Source of the DNA: JAKEGK01 sp036507695
Lineage (GTDB): Bacteria > Pseudomonadota > Gammaproteobacteria > SZUA-152
Length of the DNA stretch: 8,631 bases
Reading direction: 5' to 3'
Assembly (NCBI GenBank): GCA_036507695.1
Contig: DATCIR010000136.1
Location: forward strand, 1 to 8,631
The notes beneath the pieces were generated by a model. It worked only from the letters and a program-made list of their open reading frames with translations, did no database searches and was not told where the DNA came from. The translations under genes and the position numbers were made by a program. Shown piece after piece: positions 1-6,278 of this stretch. Position 1 is the first letter of the stretch, and every line of letters begins with the position of its first letter.

Positions 1-1
1 G

Positions 2-541
2 TCCTTCTGGCAACTCTATAACACTGATCTGTCATCGCCGTTCCGGGAAACCGTCTACGAACCGGAGTTGCTTTGGGTGCTGCATACGGACAATAAACTA
101 TTCGGGTTAAGAAACTCGCTCATTACTGTCTCCCTGAATCATCAGTCCAACGGCCAGCCGGAGCCCATGTCGCACAGCTGGAACCGTATCATCGCTGGTT
201 TTATTTTCGAGAAGGATCGTTATATCTTCTCGCTCCGGCCCTGGTACCGCATACCGGATCGCAGCGATGATGACGACAATCCGGATATAGAGAAATACAT
301 GGGTTACGGTGAAGTGGCCGTGTTGTTTAAATATGAAAATCACCAAACCACGGTGATGCTCAGGAACAACCTGGATTTTGACGATAACTACAATACTATT
401 GAACTAACCTATACTTTCCCGATCAACGACCGGTTAAAGGGGATCGCCCAGTATTTTAACGGTTATGGTGAAAACCTGATTGATTATAACCACAAGGTGC
501 ACCGCATCGGCGTCGGTATCTTGTTGACGGATTGGTTGTGA
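2..541 (+). CDS. pldA: Outer-membrane phospholipase A (OMPLA), 3' part
   Basis: This is the C-terminal 179 codons of a PldA-type phospholipase; the 5' end lies outside the window. OMPLA is an outer-membrane 12-strand beta-barrel that, as a calcium-dependent dimer, hydrolyses acyl chains of phospholipids that reach the outer leaflet. Visible hallmarks are SSPFRE and YEPE near the left edge, the catalytic block NHQSNG (His codon 140-142, Ser codon 146-148), and SWNR whose Asn codon is at 182-184. The His-x-Ser spacing and the 12-residue Ser-to-Asn spacing match His142, Ser144 and Asn156 of the E. coli enzyme, and the Ser equivalent to Ser152 of the calcium site is kept. DDNPDIxKYMGY and GYGENLIDYN are also conserved. 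The position matching E. coli Arg147 is Gln. The catalytic residues and the C-terminus are complete, so it should be active if the missing part is normal. It converges on the Ig-repeat gene. Confidence 0.95.
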   Translation, partial: SFWQLYNTDLSSPFRETVYEPELLWVLHTDNKLFGLRNSLITVSLNHQSNGQPEPMSHSWNRIIAGFIFEKDRYIFSLRPWYRIPDRSDDDDNPDIEKYMGYGEVAVLFKYENHQTTVMLRNNLDFDDNYNTIELTYTFPINDRLKGIAQYFNGYGENLIDYNHKVHRIGVGILLTDWL

Positions 542-603
542 GGCGCGGTTTCATCAACTGGATTGTTTTGTAGAAACGTTGCGGGCATTCAATTCAGAAA
601 AGT

Positions 604-631
604 GTCAACGCAAAGACGCAATGGCGCAGAG
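604..631 (+). repeat. Dispersed CAACGCAAAG-type repeat, copy 1
   Basis: The core AACGCAAAGACGCAATGGCGC recurs in this window, in degenerate form, at 8300-8324 on the same strand (21 of 25 identical) and at 8452-8481 on the opposite strand (about 22 of 27 identical). It is an A-rich, roughly 7-nt periodic (CGCAAAG) non-coding motif. I recall similar short motifs scattered through proteobacterial intergenic regions, but no function is known to me. Confidence 0.6.
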
Positions 632-716
632 AATTATTGAATTACAATAAGTCAGTATACGCTGGTATCATTCAGTGACGATAAGATAGTGAGGCTGCGC
701 TATTCGAAGGAGCCAT

Positions 717-745
717 AAAAAGCCGCGCTTCTTTGCAGCAACGGC
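717..745 (-). terminator. Probable intrinsic terminator of the Ig-repeat gene
   Basis: Read on the minus strand, GCCGT (741-745) and GCT (737-739), separated by a one-base bulge, pair with AGC (727-729) and GCGGC (722-726) around a 7-nt loop. A run of five T follows (717-721). It lies about 42 nt after the stop codon at 787, where a terminator of the leftward operon is expected. The stem is short and bulged, so termination may be partial. Confidence 0.55.
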
Positions 746-786
746 AATTATTCTGCACTCACTCCACTCAGTAACCACCAATAGCG

Positions 787-2568
787 TTACTGAATATTGA
801 TTTGCAATGTATTCGTCACTCCGGTACCCGGCACGGTAACCGTAAGTGTCTCCGGTCCCGCTAAGATGCCCGTCACCTGACCTTTGGTTCCCGCCGCCGT
901 CGATACCGTCGCGGTCTGCACAGCGCTGGATTCCCAGAATACACCTTCGGTGTAGTTGACCTCGCTGCCCCCGGAAAAAGTGGCCGTTGCAGTAAATTGC
1001 GTGGTTTGGCCAACTAAAACCGTCGCCGGGCCATTGATCACAAGAGAATCCAGGGTTTGACTGGATACAGTAACCGCAATTGCCGGCGAGTTGATTACCA
1101 TAGCGCTGCTGTTCAAACTGCTGGCCGAAACGCTGGCGGCGCTGGTTGCGATGGCGGTGAGTTTACCTCTCTCATCACCAAACACGGCCACGGTATTAAC
1201 ATCGGCATTCCACACGACATCATTGGTGATAGTCCTGGAGGTGGTATCAGAAAAAGTGCCCAGGGCAGAAAACTGGCGTTGGGTTGCCACGGGCAATGTG
1301 AAAGCAATACCAGGATTGATCGTAATCGACTCTAACGTCGCATTAGTGACGGCCAATGACGCTGTTCCCACTGCTCCGCTTGCTGCGCCATTTGCCAACC
1401 TATCGGTATACGATAAAGTAACGCTGCCGGGGGCCACGCCCCTGACGCGCGCCACCGCCCCGGTTTGCTCCAGCGTGGCGTTGGAATTACTCAAGCTCCA
1501 CGCCAAGGGATTGCTCAGCGGCCGGGTGAAGCCATCCGAGAACAAACCCATGGCCGTAAAATCCTGCGAATAACCGGCGGGTAATGCGCTTACCGCACCG
1601 GGGCTGATCGTGACGGAAACAATCGTGGCGTTAGTGACATCAATGGTTGCCGTAGCGTCCGGCGCAAGCGTTGCGCTGTCGTTCGCCGTGATTGTCACCC
1701 GGCCCGTGGCTAACCCTGTCACTACTCCTTTCGACCCAACATTGTTGCTAACCGTGGCCACCACCGTATTGTTTGACGACCAGCTAACCCGGTCGGTGAT
1801 GTCATAGGTGCTGTTATCGGAAAAACGCAACAAGGCTTTCAGTTGCTGCGTGCGGTTTATCGGCAGCGCGCCGAGCCATTGCGGCTCTACAATTAACGCA
1901 TCCGCTGTTTTATTGTTAACGACTGTCAGGCTGACCACATTGGAGGTTACCCCGGAAGTGGCAGTAATAAGAGTAGTACCAGCAGCCACGCTAGTGGCCA
2001 GTCCGCTACTATTAATAGTTGCAAAGCCGCCAATACTCGAATTCCAGCTCACGGCGTTGCTAATATCATACGCCCGGTAATTACTAAATGTACCCAGAGC
2101 GGTGAATTGTTGACTGAGCCCCAGCGGCAGGTCATTTGGCAGGATGGCCGGGGAAATCTCGATCTTTTCTAACGATACTGAGATGACGGCAAGCGCCACG
2201 GCAGTGGAGGTCACGCCGGACAAGGACGCAGTGATAGTGGTGCTGCCCTCGGTGACAGCGGTCGCCACACCGCTGGTATTAATCGTCGCAACAGCGGGGG
2301 CGCTGGAGTTCCACGTAACACTATTGGTGATGTTCTGCTGTGTACCATTGGAGTACAGCCCGGTCGCGCTAAATTGCTGGGTCAGCCCCACCGGCAAGCC
2401 ACCCGCGACAGCCGAAGGTGTCACCGTAATACCGGTCAACGTCGTGTCACCAGGGCCGGTGATATCTTCGCCCCCGGATCCGACAATGCCTGCCACTCCC
2501 AACAGCGTTAACACAACCAGTGCCGCGGCACGGACTACGATACGACTATTGACTGAGTGGCGCCGCAC
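787..2568 (-). CDS. Exported protein with six Ig-like (BID_2-type) repeats
   Basis: A 593-aa secreted or surface protein. The start is GTG at 2566-2568, supported by AAGGAG (2577-2582) 8 nt upstream. Residues 1-13 are basic and 14-29 hydrophobic, a signal sequence ending in GIVGSGG. After a short linker come six bacterial Ig-like repeats at about 44-131, 133-219, 223-313, 315-408, 411-503 and 506-593. The shared pattern is LxxIxIxP, LPxGxxQQFxAxGxFS, ITxxVxW, then VATI and GxxTITA. Such domains form strings of beta-sandwiches in adhesins and other cell-surface proteins; no catalytic or ligand-binding domain is visible. The protein contains no cysteine, so it cannot be a classical lipoprotein, and there is no evident C-terminal anchor, autotransporter barrel or sorting signal. 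The start lies inside the upstream membrane-protein gene, which suggests translational coupling. Family assignment is firm; the biological role is unknown. Confidence 0.85.
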   Translation of the reverse strand: MRRHSVNSRIVVRAAALVVLTLLGVAGIVGSGGEDITGPGDTTLTGITVTPSAVAGGLPVGLTQQFSATGLYSNGTQQNITNSVTWNSSAPAVATINTSGVATAVTEGSTTITASLSGVTSTAVALAVISVSLEKIEISPAILPNDLPLGLSQQFTALGTFSNYRAYDISNAVSWNSSIGGFATINSSGLATSVAAGTTLITATSGVTSNVVSLTVVNNKTADALIVEPQWLGALPINRTQQLKALLRFSDNSTYDITDRVSWSSNNTVVATVSNNVGSKGVVTGLATGRVTITANDSATLAPDATATIDVTNATIVSVTISPGAVSALPAGYSQDFTAMGLFSDGFTRPLSNPLAWSLSNSNATLEQTGAVARVRGVAPGSVTLSYTDRLANGAASGAVGTASLAVTNATLESITINPGIAFTLPVATQRQFSALGTFSDTTSRTITNDVVWNADVNTVAVFGDERGKLTAIATSAASVSASSLNSSAMVINSPAIAVTVSSQTLDSLVINGPATVLVGQTTQFTATATFSGGSEVNYTEGVFWESSAVQTATVSTAAGTKGQVTGILAGPETLTVTVPGTGVTNTLQINIQ

Positions 2569-3079
2569 GGTGAGTACTCCTTTTGATAATGAAATGCATC
2601 GTTAGGTAAGCCGCGAGTGTTCCCAGTCCGATGGACAGCAGATCCGCTAGGTCAAACCGGCCGTAAACAAAATAATTCGCGGTGTTTTCCAGAAACGGAA
2701 TGCCCGCAAACCAGTCCGGCACCCAGCCGGCGATCACCCGCGCGATAACGTTAATTTGCGCGATTTCAAACACGCTGTCAAAAGCCAGCCAGCCCAGACA
2801 GACCGGCAACAGGCAGCGGCGGTAATACGCGGCGGGTATTACCAGCGCCATAGTTAACATTATAAATGTATAGACATGCACCAAGGTCGGCAGATGCTGG
2901 CCCAACACGCCAAACACGGAACCGCGGCCTTCGCCAAGCCGCATCCACTCCGGCAGGAAATAGGCCGTGCCCGGTTGCCGGTCCATGGAATACACCAACA
3001 CGCCCAATAACAACATAATCACCGCGGTAATAAGCGTGATCGTTTCGGGGCGCAGGATTTTTCCGTGTATGTTTCGCAT
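2546..3079 (-). CDS. Four-helix inner-membrane protein, possibly VanZ-like
   Basis: A 177-aa polytopic membrane protein that I cannot assign with certainty. Hydrophobic segments lie at about 13-30, 62-86, 88-108 and 145-166. Likely conserved motifs are DRQPGTAYFLPEW (33-45), GxLGxxLPTLVHVYxF (57-72), FDSVFEIAQ (100-108) and GRFDLADLLSIGLGTLAAYL (140-159). The last two recall the FELxQ and D-x-x-x-N-x-x-G pattern of VanZ-like proteins, but the match is loose and the Asn is absent. ATG at 3077-3079 is the first start after an in-frame stop 7 codons upstream; there is no good ribosome site, so initiation may be weak. The 3' end overlaps the Ig-repeat gene by 23 nt and carries that gene's ribosome site, so the two form one unit. 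An FNR-like promoter lies upstream. A role in export, processing or positioning of the Ig-repeat protein is only a guess from linkage. Confidence 0.75.
   Translation of the reverse strand: MRNIHGKILRPETITLITAVIMLLLGVLVYSMDRQPGTAYFLPEWMRLGEGRGSVFGVLGQHLPTLVHVYTFIMLTMALVIPAAYYRRCLLPVCLGWLAFDSVFEIAQINVIARVIAGWVPDWFAGIPFLENTANYFVYGRFDLADLLSIGLGTLAAYLTMHFIIKRSTHRAAPLSQ
2577..2582 (-). promoter_or_regulatory. Ribosome binding site of the Ig-repeat gene
   Basis: AAGGAG on the minus strand, 8 nt before the GTG start at 2568. It lies within the last codons of the membrane-protein gene and decides the GTG start over later in-frame candidates. Confidence 0.8.
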
Positions 3080-3286
3080 AGTGCCATGGAAAGCAGTTTA
3101 CCCAATCATTATGATCATGGAAATCCATTTTTAGATTGACACACATCAAACGCATCCGGGTGTTTCAACGCATTATTGCGCTTTACCGATCCGAGGCAGC
3201 CGGTTTATCTCGAATAATGATACGACCCGTTGACAATCAATCTTGCGATTGCTGGCAGTGAGTTGACTAAGGCGCCTGCGATTGCA
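3080..3286. other. Intergenic region between protease and membrane-protein genes
   Basis: A 207-bp gap between two leftward genes. It contains the FNR-like promoter described separately. Near the end of the protease gene there is only a 5-bp hairpin (CAATC 3238-3242, GATTG 3247-3251) without a T-run, so no convincing terminator separates the two genes and some read-through is possible. No small gene is apparent. Confidence 0.6.
3101..3149 (-). promoter_or_regulatory. Putative class II FNR/Anr-type promoter
   Basis: TTGAT-GTGT-GTCAA (minus strand, 3136-3149) matches 9 of 10 defined bases of the FNR/Anr box TTGAT-N4-ATCAA. CATAAT at 3108-3113 fits a -10 hexamer (5 of 6). Setting +1 at about 3101 from that hexamer puts the box centre (3142.5) at -41.5, the exact position used by class II FNR-dependent promoters. 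The leader to the ATG at 3079 would be about 22 nt. The box and hexamer are seen directly; regulation by oxygen or nitric oxide is inference, and a fnr/anr/dnr gene is not in the window. Confidence 0.55.
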
Positions 3287-5938
3287 TCAGCGCAGCAGCT
3301 GCCGTTGCTTTGTGGACGTAACCAGCCCGGCTGTTTCCGTGATAAACGGATTGAATCCGGTGACAAAGTTGACACCCGTTAAATTGCCTGAGTTACTGCT
3401 GACGGTAATTGGCACCACATTGCCCAGGGCAGCGAAGGCACCGCATGCTTCGCCGTTGCCGCAGATTACGCTATCCGAATTGGCATCATTACCGGCTTTA
3501 ACCGCGTAGTTGCCAATGGGTACTCCAGAAAACGTGTATTGATATTGCCCATTCACGATCCCCACCGCCACGGTTTTCACTACGCGTTCCTGGTCCGCAT
3601 CAATCAACCGCACATAGTGAAACCCGGCATCCCTGGCAATCGCCTGGTTATTGACTATCACCGGAATAGCGCGTGGGGAATTGGTGGCATTAGCCGCAAT
3701 GCTGATCACCGCGGCGGCCGCCGCCAGGTCCGTCATTTGACTGCGATCCACGGTTGCAATGTAAGTACCCACGCCATTGGCGTCCACAGCGCTCTCACTG
3801 ACCGTTAACCAGCCTCCGGAATCGTTAGTTACAGAATCGATGACTAAATCCGCCTGCCCGCCGTTGCTTACCGCGAACTGCAGAGTATCGGTTGTGGTAT
3901 TAAACACAAGCCCATCGGGCGCCACCAATATCAATGGGTCAGGAGGCGGTTCCGTCACAATCGGCGTATCGTTCGCGATGGACACGGCTTTGGCGGCGTC
4001 AATCAGGCCATGGCCGTAAAAATCGTCCCGTCCGGCGGCGCCCAGATCCTGGGTTAAGTCGCCAGTTGCCAGCCACTCGTCAAACTGCTCCGGTGTCATA
4101 CCCGGATTGACGGATTTCATTAACGCCACGACACCCGCCACGTGCGGCGCCGCCATCGAAGTTCCCTGATAAAACCCATAGCCCAGTTCCAAAGTGCCGG
4201 ATAGATCCCAGCCCATGGTGCTGAGAATTCCATCGGGATAAGCGTCGCTGTTTAAGTTCGCGGTCATATCGCCGCCGGGCGCCGCAACATCAATGGTGCT
4301 GCCGCGGTTGGAGTAAAAAGCAAGTTCACTGGCAAAATCCACGGCGCTGACCCCAACCACGCCGTCATAGGCAGCGGGTGCGGATAATGCGGTCGATGAC
4401 TCGTTGCCCGCCGCCGCGACCACGATCACACCGGCATTGCGCACGGCGATATAGGCCGGCGGCGCTACCGTCGAACTGGTTGGCGCACCCAAGCTAAGAT
4501 TAACGACGGCAACTGCCTGATCCAGTATTTCACCCGAATCGTTCGCCAGGCCCGCCGCATAAAGCAATGCCTGCTGCACATCGTAGTCCGTGCAACCCAG
4601 CTTGCCGCAGGCCCGCAAGGGCAACACCTTGACATTCCACGCCACCCCGGCCACACCCGTGGCATTGTCGGTTACGGCGGCCACCGTGCCCGCCACGTGC
4701 GTGCCATGAAAACTGCTGGCTGTCACACCATCGCTGTCACCCGGATCTGTGGGATCATTATCAATGCCATCGCCGTCACCCGAATTCGCCGTGCTGCTGA
4801 TAAAGTCGTAACCGGCCAGCAACGATGCCTGTAAATCCGGGTGGTTCAACACGCCGCTATCGATGACCGCTACCACGACTTCAGGCACACCGGTGGTCAT
4901 ATCCCAGGCTAAAGGTAAATTGATTTTCGGGTAATTCCATTGCAAACCATAATGGGTATCATCGGGCTCCCTCAGCGGCTGACGCAGATAATTCGGTGCG
5001 GCATATTCCACGTCGGCTCTGCCGCGCAGCGCGTTTACCACGGCAATGGTTTTCTGTTTTAATTGCCGCTCAGGATCGGCTTGCTGGCTAACGGCCGCGA
5101 TACCGAGCGTATGCAAAGCCAGGGCCCGCGTACTGGCGCCGCCCAAGCTCATTAACAGGGAACGGCCCGGCGCGCCGGCTTTGACCGTGAGGCCCACGGA
5201 CGCCGCCAGCCCCTGGCTGGTCACGCTAGCTACTGAAAAAAAGTTGCTTTTGAATTTCACAATCACGTCACCGGGAATAAAATTCTCTTCAACGTTCATG
5301 TCGTTGCCGCCGGCCTGCGGGAGCAGCGCACTGGTGGAGGGCAGGCCAGTCGCCAAAATATAATTGCGCGCGCCTTGCTCCGCCTGCACCCGCAGATAAT
5401 AGTTACCGCTGTTTTGTGGCGCGATGGTTAAAAAATTGGGATTGCTGTCATCCGCCACCACCGCTACAGCATCGCCGTTGGCGTTCTCCAGCGCGACACA
5501 GAGTTCAAGGATATGCGCGTCAAAAGCTTTACAGGTAGATGGATTACCGGTAGGGCCTATTGCATCGCCGGGGAAGAAATACAGGATCTGCTGCGCAACC
5601 AGCGCGATCTGGTAATAGTCCTGCACGTCACTGCCGCCGTTTGCCAGGCGTCCAAACGGCACAGACCCAGGCACGGCGACAAAGCCGCCAAGGGTGACCG
5701 GGTTTTTTAACTGTTGCGCCTGCGGGATCGAATCATTGGAAAGGTAAGGCGCGAAGGGGTCGTTAACATCGGAATCAGTTTGGGAGTCTCTATTTACCGA
5801 AATCGCGCCGCTGATCGTTACCGTTTTTACCGGGGATCCGCTTTTCTTGTCATGCACACTGCCGATCGTAGTTACCACCGCGAGGGTCAGTAACAGTAAT
5901 AAGCGAACGTGTTGGTATTTTTGCTGTCCCGGCAACAT
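3287..5938 (-). CDS. Secreted subtilisin-like serine protease (peptidase S8)
   Basis: An 883-aa secreted protease. A signal sequence occupies about 1-27 (basic start, LLLLL core, ending TTIGS). Residues about 69-197 form a PPC-type beta domain (DVQDYYQIAL, GNYYLRVQA). Residues about 221-318 are an inhibitor-type prodomain (PGDVIVKFK to VEYAAPNY), normally removed on activation. The catalytic domain runs about 328-655 with Asp360 (AVIDSG), His411 (HGTHVAG), oxyanion Asn512 (AAAGNES) and Ser594 (GTSMAAPH), so the triad is complete. An Asp-rich segment at 388-403 may bind calcium. Cys444 and Cys449 are close enough for a disulphide, as are Cys136/Cys147 and Cys826/Cys832. C-terminal to the catalytic domain lie a BACON-like beta domain (about 670-765) and a prealbumin-like domain (about 770-862) with AGNDANSD and a GEACGAF motif. 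ATG at 5936-5938 is used; the upstream ribosome site is poor. It has its own promoter region. The substrate is unknown. Confidence 0.93.
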   Translation of the reverse strand: MLPGQQKYQHVRLLLLLTLAVVTTIGSVHDKKSGSPVKTVTISGAISVNRDSQTDSDVNDPFAPYLSNDSIPQAQQLKNPVTLGGFVAVPGSVPFGRLANGGSDVQDYYQIALVAQQILYFFPGDAIGPTGNPSTCKAFDAHILELCVALENANGDAVAVVADDSNPNFLTIAPQNSGNYYLRVQAEQGARNYILATGLPSTSALLPQAGGNDMNVEENFIPGDVIVKFKSNFFSVASVTSQGLAASVGLTVKAGAPGRSLLMSLGGASTRALALHTLGIAAVSQQADPERQLKQKTIAVVNALRGRADVEYAAPNYLRQPLREPDDTHYGLQWNYPKINLPLAWDMTTGVPEVVVAVIDSGVLNHPDLQASLLAGYDFISSTANSGDGDGIDNDPTDPGDSDGVTASSFHGTHVAGTVAAVTDNATGVAGVAWNVKVLPLRACGKLGCTDYDVQQALLYAAGLANDSGEILDQAVAVVNLSLGAPTSSTVAPPAYIAVRNAGVIVVAAAGNESSTALSAPAAYDGVVGVSAVDFASELAFYSNRGSTIDVAAPGGDMTANLNSDAYPDGILSTMGWDLSGTLELGYGFYQGTSMAAPHVAGVVALMKSVNPGMTPEQFDEWLATGDLTQDLGAAGRDDFYGHGLIDAAKAVSIANDTPIVTEPPPDPLILVAPDGLVFNTTTDTLQFAVSNGGQADLVIDSVTNDSGGWLTVSESAVDANGVGTYIATVDRSQMTDLAAAAAVISIAANATNSPRAIPVIVNNQAIARDAGFHYVRLIDADQERVVKTVAVGIVNGQYQYTFSGVPIGNYAVKAGNDANSDSVICGNGEACGAFAALGNVVPITVSSNSGNLTGVNFVTGFNPFITETAGLVTSTKQRQLLR

Positions 5939-5952
5939 AACAATAACTCATG

Positions 5953-6003
5953 CAAGACCATTTTAACGACCCATTCAGGCACACTGTACAGACACACTGT
6001 ACA
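5953..6003 (-). promoter_or_regulatory. Candidate protease promoter with TGTACA operator-like pair
   Basis: TAAAAT (minus strand, 5960-5965) is a 5-of-6 match to a -10 hexamer, giving a start near 5953. Upstream, the 11-bp unit CACACTGTACA occurs twice in plus-strand orientation (5980-5990 and 5993-6003), exactly 13 bp apart. Because TGTACA is self-complementary, the pair also reads as an inverted repeat with a 7-bp spacer. It spans about -32 to -50 and would overlap any -35 element, so a repressor site is plausible. No -35 better than 4 of 6 is present. The repeat is certain; the promoter call is weak. Confidence 0.4.
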
Positions 6004-6209
6004 ACAGGTGCCGGGCAGATGTCATATAAATCCAGTCAATTTTAACGGCAATCATCAGCTACTGGCAATCAAAGCCGCAACACACGCATGCGCGCGGTAA
6101 GTGGGTTGCCTGTCCGGCGGGCTTAACCCAACCGGCGGTATATACCATGCATTAGCTTACAACACTGCAAACCCAGGTGACAGCTAACAAGAAATGGATT
6201 ACAGGGCAT
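6004..6209. other. Intergenic region with degenerate dispersed palindrome
   Basis: No gene is visible. At 6086-6150 there are nested inverted repeats: GCATG (6086-6090) with CATGC (6146-6150), GGTA (6096-6099) with TACC (6143-6146), and TGGGTT (6102-6107) with AACCCA (6125-6130). CCGGCGG also occurs twice (6114-6120, 6132-6138), and GGTATATACC (6137-6146) is a perfect 10-bp palindrome. The GGGTT...AACCC core recalls a palindromic repeat common in proteobacterial intergenic DNA, here probably decayed. Confidence 0.4.
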
Positions 6210-6246
6210 AAAAAATCCCGTCAGGCGTCATGCCTGACGGGATTTT
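6210..6246 (-). terminator. Strong intrinsic terminator of the porin-like gene
   Basis: A perfect 15-bp stem (6212-6226 with 6232-6246) encloses the 5-nt loop GTCAT. On the minus strand it ends in GGGATTTTTT, a six-T run, 32 nt after the stop codon of the porin-like gene. On the plus strand only four T follow the stem, so it acts mainly on leftward transcripts and insulates the protease gene from them. Confidence 0.9.
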
Positions 6247-6278
6247 AAGGGGGATTTGAAAAACGGCTGCTTACAGGA

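Noticed and set aside
1057..2605. Several plus-strand open frames opposite the Ig-repeat gene
   Set aside because: They are antisense shadows produced by the low stop frequency opposite a Thr/Ser/Val-rich repeat gene; no ribosome sites or domains were recognisable.
2778..3155. A 125-codon minus-strand frame overlapping the membrane-protein gene
   Set aside because: It is out of frame with the clear polytopic membrane protein and shows no domain or helix pattern.
3238..3251. Hairpin after the protease gene as a terminator
   Set aside because: The stem is only 5 bp and is not followed by a T-run on the minus strand.
3287..3400. GlyGly-CTERM or other sorting tail on the protease
   Set aside because: The C-terminus ends in a polar stretch with no Gly-rich motif, no transmembrane helix and no basic tail after a helix.
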